Source: Onchidella celtica (lineage: Eukaryota; Mollusca; Gastropoda; Systellommatophora; Onchidiidae). Taken from it: a DNA stretch of 64,000 bases. The translations under genes and the position numbers were made by a program. The DNA lies in the NCBI GenBank assembly GCA_963931925.1, contig OZ007569.1:67650750-67714749 (forward strand), given 5' to 3'. Under the pieces are notes generated by a model. It did no database searches, was not told where the DNA came from, and saw only the letters and a program-made list of their open reading frames with translations. Below, piece by piece: positions 46,801-61,800 of the stretch (within the stretch, counting starts at the first letter, position 1; each line of letters opens with the position of its first letter).

Positions 46801-49800
46801 AACCAACCAACCAATCGAACTGCCTGTTTTACGATACGATCAAAACAAAAGAAACATACCCAGACAAAATCAATGGCATAATCAGCTTATGACAAGACGA
46901 TTTCCCCTGTCCAAAGATGAAAATGAACTACATTGATTGCACTGCTAGGGATGCTAATACTGTCATGAGACAAGGGGTACCCCAAAGACCCATGACGACG
47001 GCCCTAATGCTAGGTCTAATTTTCTACCCGGCAACTTCCTCCACTACTTTATCCCAAGCCTGACAAATCGGACCACGCATTAATATCACGCTGGTCCTTG
47101 TAATGAGCTTAGGCGCGTTACACACAATGGATGAACCTCTGTCATTTTTTTCATATAACAAAAGAGCCCATGTGACATTCTGCAATTATAAGACTGCCGG
47201 GAGGCCAGACACCTCCTGTGCACATAATCATAGACATCGACGACATGGAGCAACTCTTAAAATGAAGAGAAAAGGTAGTGTCCACAGTTCATGGACAAGG
47301 AAAGGAATGTTAACATGTGTGAAGAACACACGCTGTATTCTGTAACTATACTGGGTAGCTCACATGCAACATGTCATGGGTGAGGTGGGGGAAGAGAGAA
47401 CAATACGTTTGACCAGCTGCAATTTTTGCCGAAACAGAACAGAGAATAATCTGTCACACTTATGTTTTGCGAAGCCAATGAAGCAGATTTCATATTTTAA
47501 TTTAGGAGTTATAAAGCGAACAAACTAATGTCTGCACAATTAATTGGTTTGTGTTCCTTTCATGAATATGTGGGCTGAAATAACGTGTGGAAAGGCAGTT
47601 GTGATTGGAGGGATTCTGTGGCGTTTTATTTTTGTAGGGGTTGGGGGTGGGGGGGGGGGGGGGGGAGGACCGTTTTATCTGGATGTATTTAGCGAGTGTA
47701 TTTAAAGAATGTACGTAATTTCTTAGCCTCCAAAAAATAGAATATATGCATGCTGACTAAGTCGACAGACAGTCTCTGCTGTTATTTTGAGATTTTCAAT
47801 AACAACAAAAATCCCCAGTCTGACTCATTCAAACGGGGTTGGGTTATTTTTTTCCGGGTGGGGGGAGGGGTTGGAGGGCGGTTGAGCAGAACGGAAATCG
47901 TATTGAGCTGATAATTTACGGGTCTGGAAACAACCTGAAATTTATATAGTATAACGAGATTTCATGAACACCAAATGCCCGGACATCGAAGACACATTTT
48001 ACTGGCTGGAGGACGCCCTAATGACCCTCATTACATTGGAGAATTGAGGCAACCCAGCTCGAAGTGGATAATATGGATAATCATTTGACAGTCAGAAAAC
48101 ACAGAAGTAGTATGTAAGTGCTGAAAAATAACGAAACAAAACAGGAGTTTAAGAAGTTTGCTAGATGTTGCATGATTAATCACATGTTGTGATGAAAAAA
48201 ACTGGTTCGTGCTACAATTACAAGTATCTAGTGAGTGTACGACAAGAATGAAACATTATTATTATTATTAGCTGTGGTTTCAAGACTACACATCTGCCAA
48301 TATTCGCCTCTGGGCACTAGCGCAAAGAGCCTGAATTGCTATGTTTTTATCTTTAAATATTGGATAAACTTCACAGTTCGATCTTATTAGCTCCAATCTA
48401 TCTTTAAATATCTAATCATTTTATCCTTGTTTGTTCCAAATTCTGCATTATCTATGCTTTATAAAGAACTGTTCAATTAAATAGAAAGTCCATCTTTAAC
48501 TTTTGTGTGAGTTCACAATCAATATTGAGTTGTATTATCTTTTAAACTTTGGATTTGCTTCACGTATTCTGTATTATCTGACTCAGTCTGTGTCTGGTAC
48601 CGAAAGCATGTCAGATACGAAGTGAGGATTCTCAAACTGCTGTACACCTGGCAAGATCTGTCTGTCTTTCTCAAATTTCTTCTCTTCTTTTCGCCGCTTT
48701 CAGTTCTCAAAGGACGTTCATTGAACAGGCGTGAACACCGTTTTTGTTGGTACCTCTATACTGTCCAGGTGATACCTTCCTCGGAAACCAGAGCCCAGTA
48801 CCAGTACTTATCTTACCAAATGGCCCCTTATTTGTCGGCACCATGCACAGATAGGCCAGACATCCTAATGAAGGGAATGGCCATTAAAGTCTAGTAATCA
48901 CGGCTCCCAAGCGAGGGATCTCTGGACTGTCCTATCACATTCCCCCACTGAATAATTAATGTTTCTCATTATCCTGGCGGCCTCAAAGTGGTGCTATACT
49001 GTCACATTTTCATCAAATTCCCCAATGTAGAACCAGCCGGATATGGGAGGGAGGACAGGGCATAGAAAACCCTGTTCCTTAGCGTTTTAACTTCCTCTTT
49101 GTCCTTTTCTCGAGATGTCAGAGGTGGTTCCTACGAGTCTACAAAAGTAGGCTTTTACAGCGTGCACTAAACGGCCGCGGTGTCCAACTTTGCGACACGA
49201 CAATCTAACTTCGAGTGCCCGTTCTGCTCCTGACTCAGACTGGGACACCCGAGCTATTGCCGCATCCATAGATGGCAGCACAACCAGATTACGTCCTTCT
49301 CGGACCCGAGAGACTTCTAACACCACTAGACGACCTATAGTTTTCGGCAAGATAAAATGAAATTATTACTCCAAGATATCACAAGAATAAGTCACTTGAC
49401 ACAAAAAGGATTTATTATTTTACAGAATTTTTTTTTTTTTAGTCTTGCCAACAAAACCACATGCTTACAGCTATTTATTTTGTCAAAAAAAAATAAATAA
49501 TTGAAATATAATATCATTGGGTAGTTGTACTTATGTGTCACAACTGCATTAGGTGACAATTTCATTAAACTTCCTCACTCTCATTCCCTCCCTAGTGCAC
49601 AGTGACAAAAGCAATAATAAAAAAAAAAAGGCCAAGACAACATAGATGGAACCACAGAAAATGAGCGGTCGTAATCAAAACTCTAACCGAGTGTGGCGGT
49701 ACAGTATAAAAAATATAACTGATTACAGTTTTTAATGTCTGACAAGAAATCGATGTTGTTGAAATTCATTAGCAAAAGTCCACATTCAGCTGTCTGAGCA

Positions 49801-52800
49801 GAGCACTCCATAAATTCATTCCTGTGATTGCTTCCCTTTGCTTTCAACACTGGAAAGCCTGCTGGCACGTTAACTTGCGTTAAACTCACCAACTATGATT
49901 CTCCGATTTTCTGCTATAGTTTGCCTGCAGATCTTCAACTTATGACATACAGCGCATTTTGGTTTCTGTAAATTTCCGTATATTTGCTGTGCCCCATTGT
50001 TAAGAATTGTGTCCCGTCTGTTTAATTGCTCTGTTCCTGATTTCTTATCTTTCCAGCAATATAATCAAATGTGTACTGGAGTTTTCTCGTTCCTGAGTTC
50101 TCTCTTATTTGTCCCAATAAGCTTATAAATTGCACATGCTCACAAACTTCCATTCCTGCTGAGGTGAACTGTCTCATTATCTGATCTTCCGCAGTCCATT
50201 TCCTGCATCAAACATTCACGACCCTATTCCACACAAGAGGAATGACATACCTTTCATATCAGAGGCCTTTCTATTTCCTCCATCAAATATGGCCCATTTC
50301 GCTTTACAACACAAGTTGACCTGACATTGGATCCCTATTTCCTCTCATAAACAATGCAAGTCGTGTCGTCTACAATGCAGTGTTGTCTGTTGCTCTTCGC
50401 TTCCTAAACAACGCCGTATGAATATTGCCATATTATACTTGCTAGATGGCCGTAAGTGTTACAGGCATGTTTTGGAGAAAGCAGTTCTAAAATGTTTGCA
50501 CCATTTTAACGTAAAAACATCGGCTATTTCGAACAATTCCTATTACCCAATGTTTGGATTTCGGACTGTGAACCAAATCTTTCATTTTTTAAATTCATAA
50601 TGCAATTGAATATTTTCAACTCGATACAGTCTTGAATTTTCTTCGGTGCTAAAGGACTTCCAGTGGCTATTAATAGTTTACAGGAATTAATAAACGCTAG
50701 TCTCCAAGCTCTCTCATCTCAGACACCCTCACGGTACTTGCGCATGTACTAAATCGGGCGTCTCGTCAAATACCCGTCAGTCAAACATGTTGACATGTCT
50801 CACTCTGTACAGGCAACTGTGAGGGAGGTCTCATTTCCATACTCATACGCCCGATTGGCCACGGGCGTCCCGGTTTTCATGCTCTGGCCTGCTCTAATTA
50901 AGGGATGGATTCGTGGTGATCGGTCATTCGCAGCGTCCAACTTGACTTCAAGTTAATCGTACTTGGTGGAAGACAGAACTATCGGTTCGAGCAGGAAACC
51001 AGTAGTGAACTGCACTAGATTCAGGTTAAACTAATCGTTATGAAAAATCAATGTATGGGTGCTAGCAACAGCTGCAGCTTCAAAGAAATCATTTATTTTA
51101 TGTAACAGACAAAAAGTCATGACAGTAATTAGTTATTCTATAGCATATATAATGAATTCCAATGCATGTTCAGATTGAGTTCCAATGTCTAAAGACGGAA
51201 AAACTGTACACAATCCAAAACAAACAACAGAACAGAACAATGGGCATGTCAGGCAATTCTGAGGCAATGGTTAAAATAGGTCTTTCATGGATTTGGCAGG
51301 AACTATACCTAACAATGCCTTCAGTCTATTCACAATGTGAAGAGGCATTGAGTTGTAAATTGTTTGAATTGTTGTTGTCTGAACATGTGAATCAGTGTGT
51401 TTTGTTTTAATGAACGGAAAGGATTTGCCGAAAGGGAAAGGATGATAGATAGAGGTTAAAGAATGTGCTCCATTGCAATTGCCACAGTCCAGTCCCAATC
51501 ATTTTCCTTATTCACAATCGATAACTAATATCATAGCAGGTAATATTTCTGATCTGGAGGAATCCTCACCAAAGCGAGCATTTTACAGCCACTTTTCATC
51601 TATCTTATCAAAACGGCACGAAATCCCCGAATCGCTATTCATTATGCGGCTCCCGCTGGCAAAAGACATCAACAACCCAGTTCAAATGCCCTACATTGCC
51701 CATAGGGTACCCTATATATCCGGCATTTAAGACGTTACTGTCTCAAAATCCCTCTTTCCACATCCTCTTTCATGGGCTTACGAAATAGCACATAATTATA
51801 ATGTGCTATCTGTCCTGGGCTATCCAAATAACTGGGCATAGCCGGATGGGTTTAATGGACACGAGCATGCGTCTTGCACATATTGTCTGCTGTTTCTCCA
51901 TGTATTATTAGGCATCTTCAAAAGAAAAAAACCCAACATATTCTTGAGATCTTTGTACTTTTTTACTGCAAGTTTTTACTTGATTTTGGCCCAGCCACTT
52001 AACGTAGAAGATGAACAGAACAAGAACAACAAAGGAGAAGAAGAAGAGGAGAAAGAAGAAGATGAACAACAATAACAGCAGCTAAAAAACCTCGCCACAA
52101 ACTCCGTTTGCATTAGCTAAAAACTTTTGTTGCGTCCAGGCAGCTTTGCCAAAATTTGCCATCCCATTTGGGATCGTCTTGTTGTCGAAGCGGCCTTTGT
52201 TGAAGAAATAGGATAAAAGAAAATTGAGATAATGGAGGGGGGTATTTTTATTTACGTGTTTTATGCCACAGCGGCTTCATTTAAGCCAAAGGCCATTTCG
52301 ACACATCTTTTCTGTCTCGCTCGGAGAACATCGAAGAGCCGAACAGCTTTGTTGATATTGTTTGTGCAGGAAACATCCGTTTATGTCAAACTCTTATTGT
52401 GCATTTCTAAAAAAGGAAATGATAAAGAATATTGATTTACTGATGGTTTGTATATTTTTGGATTCCACATTGCCCACAAGATTGACAACAGCAACAAGAA
52501 CTACAACCAAAATTGCCATCTTCTTTTCTTTTATATCTCACAAACGGATTTTTGCGCCAGAGGAATTACTATGGGGTTTGTGTTGTTAACGTCACAGCGA
52601 ACTGACAGGTCTGGCTCCAATTCCTCAAGCCTTGGATAATTTGTCCACCTGTTTATGCAAAATGTCTGGGCACCTTTTCAAGAATATTACTCTCTTCTAT
52701 ATTGTCTCTCGTCCATCCGTCTGTCCCTCTGTCTGTCCCTCTGTCTGTTTGTCTGTCTGTCTATTTATCTATCAGTCCGTCAGTCCACCAGTCTTTCTGT

Positions 52801-55800
52801 CAGCCCCTGTGTATGTGACTAAATAGATCTACGCGTGTTTCGTGATATAATTATTTGTGTGGCCCGCTTCACCCAGTAGTTATTACCCCTCCCTCCCAAC
52901 ACAAGCCACCATCGGTATACCCGCTATTTTCGGACACTAACAGTCGCCTACCGTGTCTAGAATGTATCCTACCAGACCAGGGGTGGAAATAAGGCGAGAC
53001 TGATGTTAGGAGTACCAGGAAAGTGATTTTATAAAACGTGAAGTCGTTGTTAGCTTCACTTGAGGCTGTCACCCATGAGCCAGTCTGCGAGTCAAAGGGT
53101 TTCGCGAGGTTCAAACGTAGGCACTCACCAAGCTTGTTAACCCGATAAGTAGCTGGCGCTGAGTGCCTTAATTGATTTTCAAGCTCTGTCCCATTTTCTC
53201 TTCCGGCACTGAAATGGTCTGTGTCCCAGGCCTGATCCGGAATACTGATCGTTGTAAAGGTGTAAGTGTCTCGGCCAGATACGTGCAGGCATTTTTGAGT
53301 TAAGCTCTTGACCTCCAGCAAAGTGCGTCAAACAAAATCAAGTTAGGACCACTTAGCAACATAGAAAAACTGGATTCTAGAGACGTTTTGCCCTCATAGA
53401 CCAAACACTTACGTCAGTGTCTGTGATATGAACATTCTTAGGGAGGTACTTCAACATCCATTCACTTGCTGGATTCCAGGGTTTTCTAATCATTGAGGTT
53501 TGTTCTTGTTCAAAGGGCAAGGGTGGGGTGGAGAAGGTCATAGGATATTTCGTCTCCCATCAAATTCATTAAAATTCAATAGTAGCCTATCAGTTCATCA
53601 TCATCATTGCCTTTCTCACCCTGGATCAGGGTATAGGCCACCAACAAACACTTTCCATCCCTCTCTATCATGGGCCAGCCTCTTTACATTATTCCATCTG
53701 ATCTTAAGTAGCTTCCTCAAACATCTGTTGATGAAAACTTGGATTCTCTTTATGCAGGCCTGGGACGCATTCCAAGTCTCACATCCATACAACAGGACTG
53801 ACTTCACGTTCGAGTTGAATATCCTCAGCTTTGTATTTAGAGATATATCCTTGGTTCTCCAAATCTTGCTTAAGGACGTGAAAGCTGCCTGTGCCTTTCC
53901 AATTCGTGCTTTGACTTCTGCCTCTGTTCCTCCCTTATTGTCAATGATACTACCAAGATAGCAGAAGGACTCTACATCTTCCAGTGGTTGATCTCCTACT
54001 CTGACTTGTGCGCTTGGGGGTGCAACAATTTTTAGGACCTTCGACTTCGCAGGATGTATCCTCAATCCAATAGATTCTGAAATTTTGTTTAGAGCTGTAG
54101 ACTTTGCTTGCATCTGGTCGTGTGTGTGCGACAATAGTGCCAAGTCATCTGCAAAATCTAGATCGTCCAGCTGTGTCCATGGGCTCCATTGTATGCCATT
54201 TCTTCCTCCACTGGTGGTTTCTTTCATAAGCCAATCAATCACCAGGACAAACAGAAATGGGGACAGCAAACAACCCTGCCTAACACCAGTCTTGATATCA
54301 AAGCTGTCAGTAAGCTCGCCATCGTGTATGACTCTGCAACTTGTCCCCTCGTACATGCTCTTGATAAGGTTCACCATCTTCTCTGGGATTCCATAATGTC
54401 TCAATATTCTCCACAGTGTTTCTCTATCGATGCTATCAAAGGCCTTCTCGTAGTCAAGGAAGTTCACTATCAGTTGGGAGTTCCACTCTAGCGACTGCTC
54501 TACTATGATTCTCAGCGTGGCGATCTGGTCGGTGGTTGATCGATTACTCCTGAAACCAGCTTGCTCCTCACGAAGTTTTTGGGTCTGTTGTATTCTGTAT
54601 TCGCTTGAGAATAATCCGATTGAAAACCTTTCCTGGGATGGAGAGAAGTGTGATTCCTCTGTAGTTACTACAATTGCTGAGGTCCCCTTTTTTTGGAAGC
54701 TTCACGAGGTGTCCTTCCTTCCAGTCCTTTGGAAACTTGCCTCCGATCCAAATCCTCGAGAATAGTGAGTGCAGACCCTCTGTAGCCCCAGCAGCATCTG
54801 CCTTCAGCGCCTCTGGTGGGATCTGATCTGGTCCAGCTGCCTTGCCTCGATTTAACTGTTTTATGGCATCATTAATCTCTGCTTTAGTCGGAGGGTCGCA
54901 ACTGATCGGTAAATCATTTCTTGCGGGTAGAATGTCGGGTGGGTTACTTGGTGGAGGTCTGTTCAAGAGGCTGTTAAAATGTTTTATTCATCTTTTTGCC
55001 TGAGCTTCCTTTCCAAAAATAGCCTTCCTGTTGTAATCCTTGACAGGAACTTCAGGTTTTCCATATTTTCCAGCAAGAGTCTTTGTAGTCTGGTAGAGGA
55101 TCCTCATGTGTCCTCCTGTTGCTGCCTTCTCTGCTTTCTCTGCTAACATTCCTATGAACTCCTCTTTGTCTTTTTTAATTGATTTTTTGACCTCTTTAGC
55201 TGATGCTCGGTACTCTTCCTGGTTACCAACTCTTGAGCTTCTTGTACGACTTGCATTTACCTGTTCTTTTAGGTCTCTTCTTATCCTTATCAAGTCCAGT
55301 GATTTTTTACTGATCCATTCCTTGTGTTCCACTTTCTTTTCCGCAAGAACATCCTGACATGTCGATGTAAGTACTCCTTTTACCTTAGCCCAGTGAGTCT
55401 CCAAATCTACTGTCTCTTCGAGGTCAACAAGGGGTTTGAATCTATTCCTCAGTGTCAACTGGAACTCTTCCTTCTTGTCTCCATCCAGAAGGCTCACTTG
55501 AAACTTTCTCCTCTTTGTTCCTGCTCTGGTACCTTGTTTCTTGAGGCGGAGTTTGAGTCTTGCCAGCAGCATGTGATGGTCAGATCCAACATCAGCTCCT
55601 CTCTGTACTATGACATCCTCCAGTGAGCGTCTGAATCGTCGGGTGATGCAAAAGTGGTCAATCTGGTTTTCAGTTACTCCATCCGGTGAAATCCAAGTGG
55701 CCTTATGGATCCTCTTGTGTGGGAATACTGAACCTCCAATCACATAGCTGTTAAATGCACAGAAACTTGCAAACCGCTCTCCATTCTCATTCATTTGTCC

Positions 55801-58800
55801 CAAACCATTGCACCCCATAATGTCCTCATACCCTGTATTGTCCTGTCCTATCTTGGCATTGGCGTCTCCCATTATAATGTTCACATCTTTTCTTGGCAAT
55901 GTGTCAACTATTTCCTGAAGCTGGTTGTAGAAATCGTCCTTGTCCTCATCGGTTGCTTCATTTGTTGGGGCGTATATCTGCACAATGTTCATGTTGATGT
56001 TCTTGTTCTTTGTAGTAAATGATGCCAATATAATTCTTCTTCCGTAGGGTTCCCATCCCCTCAGTGACCTCTGGGCGTGCTTGCTCAAGATGATCGCTAC
56101 TCCTTCTGTATGCTTTTTGTCCTCCCTTCCAGAATACAAAATCTTTTCCCCAGAATTAAGTTGTTTCAGTCCGGACTGTATCCAGCGGGTCTCGCTAACT
56201 CCAAGTATGTGCAGTCTGTATCGCCTCATCTCCATTGTAACCTGGGCATTCTTTCCTGCTTCATACATGGAGCGGACATTCCACGACGCAATCCGGAGTG
56301 ACTTGTTTGATGAAGGAGCAGTCAGGCCAGTGGAGTCCTTTCGGCTTTGTCCATTGTCCTTCATTGAATCTACAGGTGCAGATGCTCCCCCTTCTCCCTA
56401 GATAAAAGACTGATTTAAAGTATTTGCTTGTGTTTCTGTAACTGGTTTATTTTTACAGGGTGGGTAGTTGGCCCACCGCCAACTGGCTCTTCTCGGGAGA
56501 CCAGGACCTTTGCACCTTTAGTCGCCTCTTACGACACGCAGTATCACGTCAGATGTATTCTTTGCTATCCCTCTTCTACAAGAGGGCCCCGCATCTGCAC
56601 GGGCTAGCCTATCAGTTAATGTTTCAAAACATACAAGATTGAAGGTACAAGTCACCATTGCACAGATCCACAGGCAAAGAACACAATTATAATAATGTGT
56701 GTTTATGGAGCGATGTGTAAAGACATGTAAAGTTGGTAGAAAATTCAGAATACTGTATTATAATACATACATTTCTGAATCAGTGATGCGTGAACAGTTC
56801 CTATGATAGGAGTGAATAATTTATGTAGGCCTATTCTTTCTCCCCTGTCTTATCTCCACATCTAATAATCCTAAATCGTGTCGTTGTGTTTGTTTTTATT
56901 GTTGTTGTTGTTGCTGTTTATGATGATGATGATGATGATGCTATTATCATCTAACTTACCTCCACTGCCTTATTATGAGCCTTTTTCCTGACGTGAGCCA
57001 GGTAAAATTGCCGGAATGCCAACAGAAGCATGAGTGCACCGACCGCCAGAAGGATGGGGCCAGTGATGGGAACGCTTTCTCCGAACACATCATGAACTCC
57101 TGCTGACGGAAGTGGGGAAATGCAATATAACACAGTTAGACTTCAAGGGCTCAACTAATAACTCACAGTCTAGTATACTTGTAATATGCCATGAATGTAA
57201 ATTGTTAATTAAAAAAAAATATATTAATAATAAATTTTAAAAACATCAGTTAAACGTACATAATATTGTTTTACAATGTAAACGCCACTTCGGAAAATGA
57301 AAATAACTACCGATGTTCTCAGCAACAGGAACTTGCAAGGTTGTTACACTTTACATTATTAATGGAATATGAAATATTAATCGACTGATTTCAAACATAT
57401 TGCAACATTTTACATATTAATGCAAAGCCCCTAAACTGTGATTACTGCACAGATTGCTTTTTAAAAAAATTATTATTATTGTTTCCTTCTGATGTCCGCT
57501 TCTGTAAGAATTTATGTTTTACAACACTAATTAGCATGATTTCACTGACACGTTACAGGTTACTACAGTGCCAACTTTCTCTTTTGGTCACATGGTCTGC
57601 CTGCGCCCCCCCCCCCCAGTAATTAGGTAAATTAAAACGAATAATGTATCGGAATGTTAGGTGTGACACCTCTAATTCAATGCGAATTCAAGTGGTGAGT
57701 CTGAACCGTTTCAGAGCGGTGAAATGTTAATGTAAATATTTACACAACAGCAAACAAATGTAAATGTAGATCTACTGCTGTTACAATCTAAACATTGCGA
57801 CCGAGAATTGCCTTTCTACACAAACTCACCACCTTCTATTGTCCAATGGTTTTATCACCTTTCTTTTACTATCGTCCCTTACATCTCCCAAAACGACGGC
57901 ATTACCTTCTACTCTTTAATAATTCGTGCCAGCTGTATGTACTTCGGAATTCTCCAGGACTCGTGCGTACAATTTAACTTAGCTACTCCATGTGTCATCA
58001 CTGATTAGCAAATCCGTACGCACAAATTAACTTTACCTATGGATTTCTTTATACGCAGTTTCTTTTTGTGCCTAACGATCTATGTAAGAAGCTACTTACG
58101 AGCAGTGTACTGATTTGTGACAAAAATAAGATAGCAGGCTAAACCAAAAACAAAGAGGCAGTTCTTTACATTCGCTCTGTCTCTTTCTCCTTCATGTTAT
58201 TTTGTATCGTTATTCAAGGTGTGTTAACTATGTATACTGGTGATATTACTTTTGGGTAATAACTGTTTTCATACCTGCTAACATGCAGCTATTCAAAAGC
58301 ACGACTCTTAGTTACGTTCTAAGGTACTAAACCCACCGCAAGGATCTCCGCCACCACCGACGGTTCATGGCGACATTTGGAGGAGTGTGTCGCTAATGGC
58401 ACATTTGTACCCCTAACCTAAAGTGAATTTTATGGTGAATGTCTCTTCCAGTTCAAACGAAATAAAATGTCTCCATCTTTGAGAGGTGATATTTGAGACC
58501 GAGATCATGTCTGAAACATTCTCTTGCCCAAATGACGTTCTCAACCCATCGAATGACATCGGTATTCGTTGCAGTGGGTTCAGACTATGAGGTCATGCAG
58601 CAATGAAGTGAGCTCCATGAAAACATGTTTCTCTATTAAACCACAAGTAGTCTAGCCTAATAGCATGCCACCAACATGCATGGTTTACCTGAAAACAAAA
58701 GAGTTCATACCGTATATCCCATCATCCCCCTCTGCCACACCCTCATTTCCCAATCCCATGATCCTCAAAGTTTCAAAGATTCCTGACCTGTTACAATCTC

Positions 58801-61800
58801 AATAATATATCCAACATCTAACTATAAATAACTAAAGTACAAAACCTTTATTTCCCCCTACAGTATATGTGTGATGAGTGTTGAAAAAAAACCAAATAAA
58901 AACAAAACCTTTTGCTATAAGAGAACAACACCATAGTGAGAAAACTGGTGATTGTCAAGTAAAACAAAAACAACTACACACACCCAGGATAGAGCAGTAT
59001 TACGACATGCTTAATCATACTGTGTAGGATTAAGTGATGCTAAACTGATAGAAGATATTGTGGGCTAACCAAAAGAATCAATAAAAATGATATTATAGAT
59101 GAAGGCGAAAAAGAAATAGAGAAAAAACTAAATGCACTCAAATTACAAGGAAGGGTCAAAGCTGGAAAATACCTGTTTTAAATGAGGACAGCTCAGGGTT
59201 CACTATAACAAGTTTATCGCGGCCTTACCCATGAAATGCACCACCTGTATTTGTTTCCAGTCAGGGAGAAGGAATAATTTATAAGGTATTCCGCAACTAA
59301 TTTGAAAGTAAAAACTCGCTAATCATGGAACGGCTGGATTCCGATTTGATTCGTTCAATGGCAGACAGAATTCTACTGCCGCAAGAACACATCGTCGATA
59401 TTTAGAAATCTATATTATGGTGTTCGAAGTGACATCGTCACTGATGTACTTCGGCAACGTATCAAGATCTACGGTTTGATTAATTTCTTTCTGTTCTGTG
59501 TTATAAATTTCACTGTGGCTTTTAAAAAATAAATCTGTCAGATACAGGCTTATCTGCACCGTGCTGGTTGGTAAAGAATTGCTGACAGTGCAGACTGTGT
59601 CACATTGTACTTGGAATTTTCTAAAAAAAAAATCATTATTGTGGACAAATATACTAGTCTAACTTTTGTAATACTAAATATTCATGACACAACAATTCAA
59701 ACTAACCCAATCCCCATCTTCTTTAAGAAAATTTTAATCTGCAATATGACATTAAAAAGACCGCCAAACTACGTGTAATAGTAATCATATCTGCTGCCTT
59801 AAGCTGGAAACTTAGTTCTGAACAATACTAACTTATTCCTGTACAATACCAAATTCCGCACTTATAAGCACAGTGTAATTTAAAAAACACTTGAGACAAT
59901 GAATAGGAAAGTCTTAAATTTACAGCCTGTTAATAAAAATACTTTGCTCAGTGTGGTCGAAATGAAACTAATAGGGCCTGCAGTTCAAGTAGTTCAATCC
60001 AAGGGGACTGTAGTAAATTTTCCTGGTCTGTCATAGTTGTACTTTTAACAGGACAACTGCGATTTTGTGAATTTCAGATATCTTAAAATTCTCTGAACTG
60101 GCATGTTGTCGTAACAAATTGTAACAAGCGCTTTAACCCTTCAAGTAAATTATGGTATAAATGTAAAAAAATTACCATTTGACATTAGGAAAAAGAAACA
60201 CACCAAAAAATCTATATTACTCGGAAATTATGCAGCTTAGAAATATTAACTTTCGGCAGACACACAAAAAAAGTCAACATTGTTGAAGAGAATGAAAAGA
60301 TGAAAGAAAGATCAAAGATATTGGTGTTTATCTATCTTCTATCTTTAAAAAACACTCAAGTGAAAAGAAATAAAAAAAAAAACAAACACTAAAAAAGTAA
60401 AAGATAAAAATAAAAGTATATTCAGCAGCTGCGACGAAACGACCATGGAACCGCTTTTTGAATACTGTCTGCGTGATTTAGAGATATCTGAAAATCAATA
60501 TTAACTTATTCTGGCGGCAGAGACCTTAAATTCAAGAGATTACTTTGACGACATGGCTAAATTTTCATAATTGCAGACCGAGAGCTCGCTTTTCTTGACA
60601 TTTATCACCCGGGGGAGTTTTCTACGTTATGTTTCAGGAAACCCAACTCTAACGCTAACCCTTAACTTATCCAGAAAAACAAAGAATCCAAATAGTTGGC
60701 CAGTTTGACTCCGTACTGGTATATCGTTATTATGGGTAAACCCAACACCATGAACCGCGGCTGTTCTAACAACTTCCACCGGAAATAACTAATTAGTGTC
60801 TAGCCTTAACAATCACTTTGAAATTAATGCACCTTAGTGTAAAAGAAGTCTAAAAATAAAAAAGACTATTTATCTTTGAACCCCTAGCTCTCATTTAGCA
60901 ATGCAAAATGCTGCAAAATTTGCTTAGCGAACGCTTTTACTCCACTGTAATATTATACAAAAAGTTATTTTTGTTAAACACTGGCTATCAGTTTTCATAT
61001 TAAATCTGCTTTTTGCCAAAACCATGAATCATTTAATACACAAAATGACTCCAGCGGTCAGAAACGAAAACAAGAGAAAGAAATAGAATACTGAAAGAAG
61101 CGTGAAAAGGAACACTATGATTTACGTCTAGTCTGTGCCAAAATAGAAAAGAAGTATATGATTTTTTAAATTGTTTTTTTTTCATAACAAAGGCATTGTG
61201 CAGATAGGAGGAGAGATAATGGTGGGTGCAGAGGAAAATGGAATTATGCATGCACGGAGTCAAGTCTTTAGGAAATAATTATTCTCTTTATGACTGGACC
61301 AGAAACAATGAAAGGCTATTACAACCTGCAGACATTTTTAATATTCAAAGACCTTTGACCAACATCCCATAGTAAAAATGACTTGTGAAAACAAATTATT
61401 TGTTACAAAATCCTGAGGGGAAGAAATTTCAAAGGCAGCTTCCAGATATCAAAATTTCATTGGAATTCATTTCGTGTCTACATCATTCTTTTACAGTGCC
61501 GAGAGATATCTTATTCAATTCTGAGGCCGCATGAAATTCCTCATGCCCGTCACTTGTCCAAATATTCATGCCACTTCATTTGATCTTCTCTCGATATATA
61601 AGCCTTTATTCGAAGTGCAGGATCGCGTAAAAAGAAATTTATTGTCTGTCCCTACTTTTCTGTAATATAATGTGAGCTGCAGAGAGAGAGAGGGGGGGGG
61701 GGGGGATTTTGCTGTGTCGTCACCTTTAAAATTTTTTGCTATATTCATGCCATAAAAGAATCTTTGCTCAGTAAGTAGCAAAAACTGATGGGTATTCTGC

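Larger units (their letters stand above)
44290..53582. other. Intron 2 of membrane gene, middle
   Basis: No exon is supported on either strand. Repeats include G runs (44309-44322 and 47650-47665), CCAA repeats (46700-46815), a GAA/AAC-rich stretch (52010-52080) and a CTGT-type microsatellite (52690-52805). The open frames 49087-49350 and 52869-53321 (minus) are unrecognised. Confidence 0.4.

Noticed and set aside
46468-46936. Frames rich in Thr/Asn/Gln/Pro or Gly/Arg
   Set aside because: They are CCAA repeat translations and their flanks.
49087-49350. 87-codon minus open frame rich in Arg/Val/Ser
   Set aside because: It looks mildly protein-like but has no identifiable family, and its start and splice context are unconvincing.
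52869-53321. 150-codon minus open frame
   Set aside because: No recognisable motif, no splice partners, and composition like translated non-coding DNA.
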